Positions 8,801 to 17,310 of a stretch of 19,321 nt of DNA are shown piece by piece. Both the position numbers and the translations under genes were made by a program. Within the stretch, counting starts at the first letter, position 1; each line of letters begins with the position of its first letter. Source of the DNA: Bimuria novae-zelandiae CBS 107.79. Its lineage: Eukaryota; Ascomycota; Dothideomycetes; Pleosporales; Didymosphaeriaceae. The DNA is taken from NCBI GenBank assembly GCA_010015655.1, contig ML976729.1:1-19321 (forward strand). The letters run 5' to 3'. The notes below the pieces were generated by a model. That model had not been told where the DNA came from and made no database searches. It saw only the letters and a list, made by a program, of their open reading frames with translations.

Positions 8801-10716
8801 CTGAGAGTGATGAAGTACCTGAGGGCTATCGCTAACGCGGCGAGAGAGCTCCACGAGACGTTAACCTAGACCCAACTGACACGAGCTTGATTATCACTGG
8901 CAAACGCAATCGAAAGCAGAAAGATCTAAATAACTTTGTAATTCACACATACGCAACAGCGCTGGGAGCTACACCTCTTGTTAACTATCTCTATGCATTT
9001 TCGACCGAGATTCGCTCTATACCTACTATAGATGAGATACCGAGAATCTATCAATCGCAGCTGCCACCTCTGCCGAAGGCAATAAAGCAGCTTGAAACAC
9101 ACACATTTGGCAATCAATTTCGACGCGCTATGGAGGTTGAGTGGCAAGCTCTACGCGCTAAAGGAGTCTTTGAGAAGACCACAAAAACAAAGGCCACTGT
9201 AGACGCTGAGGTGCTACCACTGATGTGGGTATTCACGTACAAAATCGACGAAGATGGATACCTCTCACGGTTCAAGGCTCGACTCGTTGTTCGAGGAGAT
9301 CTTCAAGCTCCACTCAACGACACATACGCTGCTACACTCGCAATTCGCAACTTTCGCGCTCTTATTGCAATCGCCAATTACTTTGGTCTAGAGCTAAAGC
9401 AGTACGATGTCCCTACTGCCTTCCTGAACGCTGAGATCGATCGAAAACTGTACGCTGAAACACCTGAGGCGTTCCGCCATACTGCAGGCGAGATCATGCT
9501 GGTACTCCGCGCCCTGTACGGCCTGAAGGAGTCACCAATCCTATGGTACAACAAACTACGTCGACAACTTGTTAAGCTGGGTCTGAAGCCAGTTGAAGGC
9601 TTTCCTTGCTTGTACACGAGCCGCTGGCTCATCCTATTCGTCTATGTTGACGACATTGTCATGGCATATCATTAGTCTAATGCCTATCACCACAGGTCTT
9701 TTGAGAAGGATCTGGTGGACCTATACAACATCAAAGCTATGGGAGACCTTACCTGGTTTCTCGGAATCCGCATCATACGCGATCGAGCCCTGCACAAGAC
9801 GTGGCTAGTCCAGGACGCGTTCATCGACAAGGTATGCGCTCGATTCAGCATCGAAGCTGTGGGCAAGGCTCTAGACATTCTACTAGCGGAGAACTGGCTG
9901 CCATAGTCTACTGAGGAACCTGATTCATCGCGAACAAAGCTCTATTAGCAACTAGTTGGCTCTCTCGCATATATCGCTGTCTGGGGTAGACCTGACGTCG
10001 CTCGAACGCACGTTGTGTTCGCTTGCCATCTCACCAACCCAGGACAGTCTCACGTCTCGAAGATACGCCAGACCTGGCGATACCTGCTCAGCACGAAGGC
10101 TCTCGCACTTGAGGCCTCTTCCAGCGCGCAGGACATGGCTGAGTATCTATCTGACGATCCAACATATCGCGATCCTCTCTTCTTTGGATCTTCTGACGCC
10201 TCATACGCTGACGAGCCTGAGACTCGCCGAAGCTCTCAAGGCTATGCTTTCAAGTTCGGAGGACTGATGATTGACTGGAAGTCAACAGTACAACGCACAG
10301 TTACAAAATCAACTACAGAATCTGAATTACTGGCTCTATTACTTGCTGGCTCGCAGATGGAAGAATGGATGCGATTCTTCTCTGGTATTGACCTTACTCT
10401 CGACTGTACACCTACTATCTGGTGTGACAATCAGCAGACCGTTGGTATTGTTACTAAATAGTAAGACAAGCTTCATACAAAGGTCAAACATGTCGACATC
10501 CACTAGCTCTGGATTCGACAGGAAGTCGAAGCCTCTCGTATTAACGTCAAATGGGTCCCCACCGACCATATGCCTGCTGATGGACTTACAAAGATTCTAC
10601 CTAAACAGAAGTTTGCAGACTTCGTCCGCCAAATTAGCCTTGTTGATGTTACCGAGCGTCTGAAGGGCCTGCGTCAAACTAATGGCAACAATCTTAATAG
10701 TATCTATATACACTGA
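5848..10716 (+). pseudogene. Gag-Pol polyprotein: one frame, 21 in-frame stops, no frameshift
   Basis: From the ATG at 5848 every recognisable domain lies in one frame, ending with TGA at 10714-10716 (~1,622 codons). Gag has a zinc knuckle, CVCGKKHWYTDC, at codons 289-300. The protease motif is WIVDPGSNTHV (Asp at 7189). Integrase has the zinc residues His 7654, His 7666, Cys 7747 and Cys 7756, then Asp 7840 (AMDLIY), Asp 8041 (RCDNERG) and Glu 8146 (NGLIERAG). Reverse transcriptase has Asp 9406 (YDVPTAFLNAEID) and YVDDIV (9643-9660). RNase H has Asp 10195, Glu 10318/10324 and Asp 10426 (WCDNQQ). In-frame stops: TAG 5962, 6010, 6370, 6790, 6895, 8737, 9673, 9904, 9946, 10459, 10504; TAA 6028, 6097, 6145, 6886, 7351, 7474, 8431, 8833, 10462; TGA 6112. 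Many sit where Gln suits the context. The stops are densest in gag. All key catalytic residues survive. Confidence 0.93.
7000..7056 (+). repeat. 15-bp coding repeat between gag and protease
   Basis: Three units encode DSLEP, DSLEP, DSLDP, and decayed units KSLE and SLEE follow. It makes an acidic, flexible linker between the zinc knuckle and the protease Asp. It keeps the frame because the unit is 15 bp. Confidence 0.85.
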
Positions 10717-10760
10717 TACTGATTAGCTGTTATTGACTCCCTGCCTGGGCGTCCACGCCA

Positions 10761-10771
10761 GCTGGGGGGTG
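10761..10771 (+). promoter_or_regulatory. Polypurine tract of the copia element
   Basis: GCTGGGGGGTG lies immediately before the 3' LTR, with six consecutive G (10764-10769). Position and composition fit the plus-strand primer of LTR retrotransposons, although C and T interrupt the purine run. Confidence 0.75.
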
Positions 10772-10964
10772 TGTCACGGTTTATGGCTCTTACTCTACAA
10801 GATAGTTGCTCCTACCTTGACATGGTTGCGACTTACCTTCTTTCTGTCTAGGACTAGCGTTGTTTGTGCCTGCGCACCTATATCTTCTGTAGCTCCTAGA
10901 TAGTACAACCTCAGTTCAATCCTTCAATTTTCCTGCGTACTGTCCAGCTCTGCTTACCGCGACA
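10772..10964 (+). repeat. 3' LTR of the copia element (193 bp)
   Basis: Same sequence as the 5' LTR as far as I can read. It is followed by GATAC (10965-10969), the right-hand target duplication. Confidence 0.97.
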
Positions 10965-11587
10965 GATACTCTTCCTGGGAGAGATGAGCAGGCGTACCGA
11001 GATACTGCACAAGTAGCATACCCAAAGACCCGCGTTCACAAGCAGGCGAGTGTAGATGTTCTGGAACTTTGATTCCGGCGCCCGAACATCAAGGTTGCTG
11101 TTAAATATAGTTTCAAGAACGTTTGCGATTCGCTACTGGTTTTCAGCTTAGGGTTCCAAAGCAACAGCGTCGATGCTTACTGTGTCAGTGGTTTGTCTGT
11201 CATACAAAACCTGCTTTGCGTCATTGACAGCTAGTATAGCGCATTTAGCCCCGATGTACGTCTCGCTTAGACCATGTTCTATCATGTTTAAGATTCCGTT
11301 GGGAGAGACGGGCTAATAAAACTTCAAGCCCAGTGGGAAATTTGGGTTGAAAAGTCTAGCTAACGCGAAGGATATTCTGCAATACAAGCCCTTGGGAAAA
11401 TGATAGGTCGACAGGAAAAAAAATAGGGATGAGATATTCTACGCCCTTATATGCACGTCCAACGATTCGGAAGTGCGGCATCAAATGAAAAAAAGGTGAG
11501 GTTAACCAAGAGCTTTGGGCTAGCCCAGAAAGAGGCAAAGGTGTTTATAAGACCTCATCTAGCCCTCTTCGTACCGTGCGCGTACAG

Positions 11588-11880
11588 AGCAAGGATGCTC
11601 CGCTGAGTTGCTGAGCTTTGGCGAACGAGTTGTTGAAGTCAAGGTCCGCCGGTGGACTATCCGTTGCTGTTCAAACTTCACGGCCTGACATACTTGCGGC
11701 ACCCTCAGGTTGTCTTACTCGAATTAATATGTGCAAGCCTTCCAGGATAGTACTAGTTGCTGACAGGCACGAGGAAAAATGTCTCCTGCCTTACAAGCGT
11801 TGACTACTTCGCGCTAGCCCAACGGAGCAAGCACACCCTTCTGCTTCCATCGAATCCCGCCCCGTTCCGCACAGGTTCGC
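11588..11880 (-). pseudogene. Partial duplicate of the CSC1 promoter and first ~32 codons
   Basis: Matches 16604-16934, the start of the CSC1-like gene, in the same orientation and at clearly high identity. The copied ATG is at 11691-11689 (MSGREV). Codon 7 is TGA where the intact gene has CGA, and the matching frame ends after LSGASL, beyond which the sequence differs. About 190 bp of upstream sequence is included. The copy lacks a ~31-bp segment present upstream of the intact gene's ATG (near 16721-16751). It is a dead fragment, evidence of segmental duplication. Confidence 0.88.
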
Positions 11881-12080
11881 TTATTTAATTAGATATATAA
11901 GACGAATGGCATGCCGGGAACTGTCTGCGCGGAAATGGGAGCCCCTGGCACTACGTTGTCTTTGTTGAAACTGAAGTTGAGTGTAAGAGTTATCGATTCT
12001 GTAGTCGCAGAAGTCGCCTATACAGGGCTAGCGTGCTCCTTCCGTATGCTGGGGAGCGCCTCCCTCAACAGTCTTCGGCT
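11881..12080. other. Intergenic, nothing recognised
   Basis: Begins with an AT-rich patch containing TTAATTAGATATATAA (11885-11900). It could hold the promoter of the candidate secreted-protein gene that starts at 12081, but no clear element is placed correctly. Confidence 0.35.
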
Positions 12081-12450
12081 ATGTTCTTGAACCCGTTCAT
12101 GGTGGCCATGGTCGCAACCCTGGCACAGGGTGCTTCGACAAACGCTACATTATCGCTGGAAGTTCTTAAGGTTGCCCGGTCCATATTAAAACACATGCTA
12201 ACTTTTCTGTAGCTTCATTTCTGCAACAAATCTAGCTGGCGATTACTGTGATCCGACAGCCACATCGGTCTTGAAGCGTACTTCAAGGAGGAAGCAGGGA
12301 GCTATTAGTGGCCTAAACAGCACCTTCGAAGTGAAGTACGCAGACCATGACTTCACTATCAATGTCCTGGTTAGAGGCTCTGCTGATAAGACGTCTGTGA
12401 CGCCACTCCGCATGTGCCGCGCTGTGTATCGAGCAGCGGTAATCAAATGA
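12081..12450 (+). CDS. Possible small secreted protein, one intron (~110 aa)
   Basis: Unrecognised. From the ATG at 12081, MFLNPFMVAMVATLAQGAS resembles a signal peptide, followed by TNATLSLEVLKVAR. A pyrimidine-rich intron end with a good branch site, GCTAAC (12197-12202) and CTGTAG (12207-12212), then leads into a clean frame with FISATNLAGDYCDPTATS, LNSTFEVKYADHDFTINVLV and LRMCRAVYRAAVIK, ending TGA at 12448. The donor that keeps the frame is GTCCAT at 12179, which makes a 34-nt intron, unusually short. The other GT sites I tried break the frame unless a later acceptor (TCTAG, 12235) is used with a donor at 12130. Either the donor is atypical or the gene is damaged. Small size, a leader and two Cys in a repeat-rich setting recall fungal effector candidates, but that is inference only. 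Confidence 0.4.
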
Positions 12451-13366
12451 TATTCATTGCTCAAATAAAAACAATACATCGTTGGGACAACCCATATTAA
12501 ACGTTTCTCGGATTTCACAGCAACTTTGTTGTTATCCTGTCTCAAGTCGACTTATTCCTCATTTAACACTAAGTTAAAAGTCACCACCATGTAGTAAAGA
12601 GTATAGAGACAAAAATCCATCATGGGCGTGAGTGAAACCGCGAACCACAGTGCGTTATGCTTCATCCCTGCACACTGTTGCGACACCGTTGTGCGCCGCA
12701 TTTTGACCAGGGTCAGCGCCTTTGCCTGCTGTATAGCAAAGCATTTTAGCTGTTACAATAGCACCAATAGGGCAGTTAGCTGCTTGTCCGACGTGAAGAT
12801 TGCTCTTGTTTACGTGCCTTATGTAATTCATGGCTCCAAGAAAATTATGCCACATACTATGTCACCGAAATCAATCGCATACTCTACGAAGGCTGGTTGA
12901 CGTCACAATCTATGAGTGGGTTGCTACTATATTATAGCGCTCTATACGCCTGGGACGAGGACACTTCGAATGTAAGCTATCTTATTGCGGTCGTTTTCCC
13001 TACCGCTAATGATAACAGCATGAAGCAAAATGGAGCTTTGGATTGGATGAAACCGCTAGCCAATACGGAACGCGCTATTATGGGAACTCAACCTCGCACT
13101 AGTAACTTACACTCAACAACCAGAAAATGGAAATGTCTCTACCTAAAATGCAGCAAGGTGTATAGTCGGCCAAACTATTCATGAAAGACTACTTAGGATA
13201 ATAAAGTTACTTAGTGCGAAGCAAGTCTTTAGTAAAATTTCTTTCAGCGCGCTATGGCTCTAGCTTGAGCACCATACAGTAAAGAAGTGTGAAGTGCTAA
13301 AACAGAAGGGTGTCACTTGCCCGCCATTTGTTGATGCAATCATTTAGCACATCCTATGCAACGGGC
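12451..13366. other. Long intergenic stretch, no supported gene
   Basis: Short open frames occur on both strands (for example 12622-12900, 12655-12855, 12897-13184), but they overlap each other and show no domain, signal peptide or promoter that I can support. Confidence 0.4.
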
Positions 13367-13374
13367 TATAAATA
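13367..13374 (+). promoter_or_regulatory. TATA box of the 177-aa gene
   Basis: TATAAATA occurs in the context GGGCTATAAATACTC, about 75 bp before the ATG at 13447. Spacing and sequence fit a core promoter. Confidence 0.6.
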
Positions 13375-13446
13375 CTCTGCGCTGGGCCTTTTATCCCGTT
13401 ACATGTCCATCGCCAGAAGTTTTGCAACAGAAGGCTAGCATTCGCC

Positions 13447-13980
13447 ATGGCTCGTATATTCCGTTCTCTCCACGCTTGGGGCCGGAGAGTCCGAGCTGCA
13501 TTCCATCGTGCCATGGAGAAGCACTTTACAATTCGATCACACGCTGAAAAGGTTGAGCACTCGAGCGACACTATTCAGAATGACGTTTTAGGCTCTTCAA
13601 GGATTCACGCTGCAAAGGTTGAGCACTCGAGCGACACTATTCAGAGTGACGTTTTAGGCTCTTCAAGGGTTCAAGCAGCTAGGCCTTCTTTAGCCCAGAC
13701 ACTTGAATACCGAAACTACCAGAACCGACTGAGACAAAGAAGAAAATGGTCTAAGGCTACTAATGGTATATCGAGAATCTACCATAGGCCTAGCAGTAAG
13801 CATGCTCCATACGCTGCAGTAGCCAACAATATTAAAATTACAGTGACCGATTATTCTGACTCGGCTGCTGGTGCTGCCTTGTCGAGCGCTGGAATAGTGG
13901 GATCTCAGAAAATACAGAACGATAAACCAAGGAGAAACCGCCCTAGAAATGGCATTTCCAAGTCGAAATACCGCAAATAG
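13447..13980 (+). CDS. Basic hypothetical protein with a 22-residue tandem duplication (177 aa)
   Basis: Single exon. The ATG sits in a good context (CGCCATGG) behind a TATA box, and the frame ends in TAG. Residues ~1-35 are basic (MARIFRSLHAWGRRVRAAFH). Next come two 22-residue units, KVEHSSDTIQNDVLGSSRIH.. and KVEHSSDTIQSDVLGSSRVQ... They are a 66-bp direct DNA repeat (~13549-13680) that is nearly identical, so the duplication is young. The rest is polar and Arg/Lys-rich (RLRQRRKWSK, NDKPRRNRPRNG) and probably disordered. No known domain, membrane span or clear signal peptide. It converges with the CSC1-like gene. An orphan or lineage-specific nuclear or nucleic-acid-binding protein would fit the composition, but function is unknown. 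Confidence 0.6.
   Translation: MARIFRSLHAWGRRVRAAFHRAMEKHFTIRSHAEKVEHSSDTIQNDVLGSSRIHAAKVEHSSDTIQSDVLGSSRVQAARPSLAQTLEYRNYQNRLRQRRKWSKATNGISRIYHRPSSKHAPYAAVANNIKITVTDYSDSAAGAALSSAGIVGSQKIQNDKPRRNRPRNGISKSKYRK
13549..13680 (+). repeat. 66-bp tandem duplication inside the 177-aa gene
   Basis: Two units starting AAGGTTGAGCACTCGAGCGA, differing at only a few positions (for example CAGAATGAC against CAGAGTGAC). The unit is a multiple of 3, so the frame is kept. Confidence 0.9.
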
Positions 13981-14298
13981 ACATAGAAAACTTCATGCTG
14001 CCGCGTCCTTGGTATGTTGGCATGTTTACAGTGTAGGGAACAGGTAGTCCAAGGTTATCAATGCGGAAGTTTCATGGCAGAACAAGGTGGGTGGATGGGG
14101 GCACATATAGACTATCAGAAACTGGGATCACGGTAATCCTTTGCATGCATGTTACTAAGTTATACTATAAAATATTGGCCTGTCACCTCTACATGAATCT
14201 ACCGAGATTGCTTGCAACACTCGTGAAACATACGTCGCCTTGCTTGAGTAAACGCCCATCGTAAAGCAGTGGTCCTGCTATGAATCTACTCTAACGTT
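13981..14298. other. Convergent 3' intergenic region
   Basis: Lies between the stop codons of the 177-aa gene and the CSC1-like gene. It should hold both 3' untranslated regions. No coding or RNA feature seen. Confidence 0.4.
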
Positions 14299-16710
14299 TT
14301 ATTTTAGTAGCGTTATCCTTCCTGACGAGGTAATGGTGGCGTCGTCTTCAAGTACAGGCGTGCTCTTTAACGCCTCTCTGAGCTGAGCAGCCTCGTTCGA
14401 ACTAATCCCAAGATCGTCTTTAGGAATTCTGATTGCTGAAGCGGATGCGAGTGCCCTGTGCTCGAGAGTGAAGGACTTTACAGAACGGGAAGTTAACGTG
14501 TCTCCAATAGACGTTGGGGAAAATATAAGCAACGGATTGAACGCTTTGCGGACCAAGTGATGGTATACAGCTGTTAGTGGGATGGTAATAGCCATGAGAC
14601 ATGCCTGCGCGATGCACGCAGCTTCGCCCCGCGAATTTCTTGTGAGGAAGAACAGTGCCGTAAGACTGCACTCCATGAGGTAGAGTCCGGCGACAAGATG
14701 CTTCAGTGCTTTGGGATAAAACAGTCCTCCGCTGTCTCTTTCTGTTCGGATAATAGACGAACTCGAATAGATCGCCCAAAAAAGTGCGAAGACGAGGACC
14801 TGGAAAGGTAAGATGACGGGGGAGATGATCGCATAGAGAAATCCTGTTCGCTGTCAACGTCTGCGTACAAGTGCTTGTGACCGTGTTGACATACCGATGC
14901 AAGCTAGATTGGTGTACACAGGTAGGAAAACGCCCCATTCAATATCAGCACCTTTTTGCCTCACCAACTTCTGCGTGACTGTCTTATCGAATATTGGCGC
15001 AAGAAACAGCCTTGCTACCAGGCGATCGATGCGCAACAATGAATTGGCACTGGTGGATAATGCTTGCAGAAGAACGTACGAAAGGAAGTAGTTGCTTGCT
15101 TTAGGAAGGTTTTTTGCCAACGTTGCCGCCAGCGATTGTCCGCTTGCAACTTCATTGGCAATGCTCGTAAGTCCCGCGGACAGCGAAACAACCAGCGTCG
15201 TTTGGAGGAAAAGAAAGCAAAAGTAGAAGTCCTGGACTCTGAGGCTGATGATGCTCTTGGAGGAAATACCTTGCTTCCGGACGAGATGCTGCAAGGCAGC
15301 GGAGAACGCTTTCACCAAAACAGCCAACAGAACAGGAGGTAGGACACCTTGGAACAACCCCAAGGACCATTCGGGCAGCCTGTCGACCCAACGTAACCAC
15401 TCCAAAGCACGTGTGAGGTAGATGATCTGGGAGAGGAGTCCGATCAATGCTACGGGAACAACGCAAAGCATCGCCAAAGCAGCAATCACCACATTCGATG
15501 CCACAGTGCGAACGTTCCTCTCCCACCAGGTGATGCACACGTTGTCCCAGACGATGTCGTCGACGGAGGTCGGCAGTGTGCGGGGCGTCATGTATCCGGG
15601 ATTCGTATGGATGACGGTCTGACACGCCATGTGTGCAGCGAGCGGATCCTCGAAAGTTATGAAGGCGGATGGTAGCTGCAGGAAATCCTCAGGCATCGAC
15701 CGCTTCAGCTCAATTTCTTCGGTTACCCTTCGGAGTTCCCTGCGACGATAAAGGATGGCATCGACTTTCTCCTGCTCGAGCCACGCTAGCAAGCCTCGGA
15801 GGCTCCGCGATGGAGCTGGAGGACGGATAAGGTCCCTACGAACGTTTGGCTCTCCGCCTCGCTTCCTAGCACTTGTGACCGTGTCCCGTATGTAGCGTGT
15901 CTCGGCTGATTCGAGCGAGCGAGCCAGCGCGTCGCGCTGGGCGACCAGAAGGGAGAGTTTTCTGAAGTCTCGATTGAACGAGATGGCCGTAATCTTACCC
16001 GGGAAAACGCTGAACTGAGACGCGAGACGCGCCTCGTCCATCCAGCAGCCCGGTATAGCGTCTATAAGCATCGTTCGCAAAGCTGCAGAGGGAGAATTTT
16101 GCCGGATCGCGACGTAAGACGTAAATTCGTTCCATAGAATCCAGCAAACGTGTGCAATGAATAGGAAAGCAAGGATCAAATGAACCCAGTACCGGTCGGA
16201 ATGGTCGAGGCCCACATTGGACCATCCAAGTGTATCGATTCCGCTGACTCCAAGTTTGGCGGCTTTTCCGTTGATGTAGTTTGTGGGAAGTAGGATGGGC
16301 GTGATCAGAAGCGCGGCGGGGAGGAAGATCAGGAGCAGTGTCCGTACATAACGTTGAAAAAAGTATCTGTCGAGGTGTCCACGGTCGCGCTCGAAACGCA
16401 GAAGATCTGCGTACCAGGTCGCTATCGACTTGGTCAATTTATTCGTAGGCGTTTCCGGGGTGGAGGCGCTACCAAGGTCAGTCTACGAGATGGTTCGAGG
16501 ATTCCAATCGTACTAGATCTCAGGGAACCGTCCACGTATCGCGAAGAATACCAAGATCTCCAAGGCGAAGATTGCGAGTGACGTGGATAGAGATGCTAGG
16601 AAGGAGCTCAAGGACACGCCGCTGAGTTGCTGAGCTTTGGCGAACGAGTTGTTGAAGTCAAGGTCCGCCGGCGGACTGTCCGTTGCTGTTCGCACTTCAC
16701 GGCCTGACAT
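14299..16710 (-). CDS. CSC1/RSN1-family (OSCA/TMEM63-like) membrane channel, three exons (~771 aa)
   Basis: Model: exon 1 16710-16514, intron 16513-16469 (45 nt, GTACGA..ACTGAC..GTAG), exon 2 16468-14895, intron 14894-14844 (51 nt, GTATGT..TTGAC..ACAG), exon 3 14843-14299. The total is 2,316 nt, in frame. The family is the calcium-permeable, osmo- or mechanosensitive CSC1/OSCA/TMEM63 channels, called RSN1/PHM7 in yeast, in the plasma membrane or endomembranes. An N-terminal membrane helix (residues ~36-60) leads to IRGRFPEIYA, the equivalent of the RxxYAPR region. Two more helices follow (LLLIFLPAALLITPILLP; LILAFLFIAHVCWILW), then a cytosolic PHM7-like domain. The 7-TM core runs from DNVCITWWERNVR through GVFLPVYTNLACIG to LYAIISPVILPFQVLVFALF. 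The tail is short, without the extra C-terminal extension of some homologues. No stop or frameshift; probably functional. Confidence 0.9.
14844..14894 (-). other. CSC1-like gene, intron 2 (51 nt)
   Basis: Donor GTATGT, branch-like GTTGAC, acceptor ACAG. It joins LACIG to FLYAIISP at a point that is continuous in the family. Without splicing the frame stops after ALVRRR. Confidence 0.85.
16469..16513 (-). other. CSC1-like gene, intron 1 (45 nt)
   Basis: Donor GTACGA, branch ACTGAC, acceptor GGTAG only a few bases later. Splicing creates the Tyr codon of GRFPEIYAS, matching the family's conserved YAP/YAS position. Confidence 0.75.
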
Positions 16711-16934
16711 ACTCGCGGCACCTACGATGGATGGATAGATGAAAAGAAAAGCACCCTAAGGTTGCCTTACTCGAATTAATATGTACAAGCCTTCCAGGAT
16801 AGTACTAGTTCCTGACAGGCACGAGAGGGAAAATGTCTCCTGCCTTACAAGCGCCGTTTACTTCGCGCTAGCCCAACGGAGCAAACATACCCTTCTGCTT
16901 CCATCGAATCCCGCCCCGTTCCGCACAGATTCGC
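16604..16934 (-). repeat. Source copy of the duplicated CSC1 promoter/start segment
   Basis: Homologous to 11588-11880. Contains the first ~32 codons and ~220 bp upstream. Between two GCACC repeats (near 16717 and 16748) it carries ~31 bp rich in GATGGATAGATGAAAAG that the other copy lacks, just upstream of the ATG. Confidence 0.88.
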
Positions 16935-16999
16935 TCGTCCACTGTGATTTCTTATGAACATTTCTAGTGATCCGTTAGATTACGAAATGGTCAAGAAAA

Positions 17000-17310
17000 C
17001 CGCGTCAAGCTTCATTCGATTTGATTGGAACTCGGGAGAAAACCTCGATGTTTACTTTTCCGGCGCTATCTCAGGACCCTGATTCTCGTATTCCTGCATC
17101 CTGCTTTCTGTATTACTCTAGGACCGAAGTAATGCTAGCGGTTTGGATATGCTGGGCTGGTCAAATATTGGCCCGCGTCACACCAATTGCTACTGGGCGC
17201 ATCTTCTGCTTTCCTTTTGCCTGATTATCTATGCCTGCTGGATTTTATGGAGAGAAAAACATACGACCCGCTCTTATTTCACCTACCGACATCTATTGAG
17301 CCCACCGAGA
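17000..17310 (+). pseudogene. Decayed second CSC1-like copy
   Basis: Plus-strand remnant of the same family as the intact gene, arranged head to head with it. The clean part (17134-17268) reads GLDMLGWSNIGPRHTNCYWA and then LSFCLIIYACWILWRE, parallel to the intact gene's GIDTLGWSNVGLDHSDRYWV and LAFLFIAHVCWILWNE. Upstream, FIRFDWNSGENLDVYF parallels LLRFERDRGHLDRYFF, but in-frame stops (TGA near 17080, TAG near 17118) and a probable frameshift separate the two parts. After about 17300 similarity is lost. No intact transcript expected. Confidence 0.82.

Larger units (their letters stand above)
5477..10964 (+). mobile_element. Complete Ty1/copia LTR retrotransposon with stop-ridden gag-pol
   Basis: A 5,488-bp element bounded by two 193-bp LTRs that appear identical base for base. 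A perfect 5-bp target duplication, GATAC, lies at 5472-5476 and 10965-10969. It has a primer-binding site directly after the 5' LTR, a G-rich polypurine tract directly before the 3' LTR, and domains in the order gag, protease, integrase, reverse transcriptase, RNase H, which is the copia (Pseudoviridae) order. Integrase before reverse transcriptase excludes gypsy. Identical LTRs normally mean a recent insertion, because both are copied from one template during reverse transcription. The coding frame has 21 premature stops, so this copy should not make full-length proteins under the standard code. Confidence 0.97.
5140..11019 (-). pseudogene. Small unknown ORF (~128 codons) split by the copia element
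   Basis: Unrecognised. If the copia element and one GATAC duplication are set aside, one frame runs from the ATG at 11019-11017 through 10965, resumes at 5471 and ends with TGA at 5140-5142. This is exactly 129 codons with no internal stop. Landmarks are YLGTPAHLSQEEYQ at the join, KLYYLLRPKHSDTKMDFW and CEQRGRYRVRKVV. The frame stays open upstream to about 11090. A second protein-like frame covers about 11400-10970 (IEHGLSETYIGAKCAILAVN, ETIFNSNLDVRAPESKFQN). It could be an upstream exon joined by a 47-nt intron (GTATGC..CCCAG), but it carries in-frame TAG (11313-11315), TAA (11148-11150) and TAG (11133-11135). The locus may therefore be an older degenerate gene that copia later entered. Confidence 0.5.

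Noticed and set aside
5477..10964. Gypsy or endogenous-virus origin of the LTR element
   Set aside because: Integrase precedes reverse transcriptase and there is no envelope-like frame, so it is Ty1/copia.
12243..12545. 100-aa minus ORF
   Set aside because: Antisense to the plus-strand secreted-protein candidate, which has a leader, splice signals and a cleaner composition.
12622..13184. Several overlapping small ORFs on both strands
   Set aside because: No domain, promoter or coding character that favours any of them.
15064..15625. ORFs on both strands inside the CSC1-like gene
   Set aside because: Shadows of exon 2, whose frame encodes the conserved channel core.
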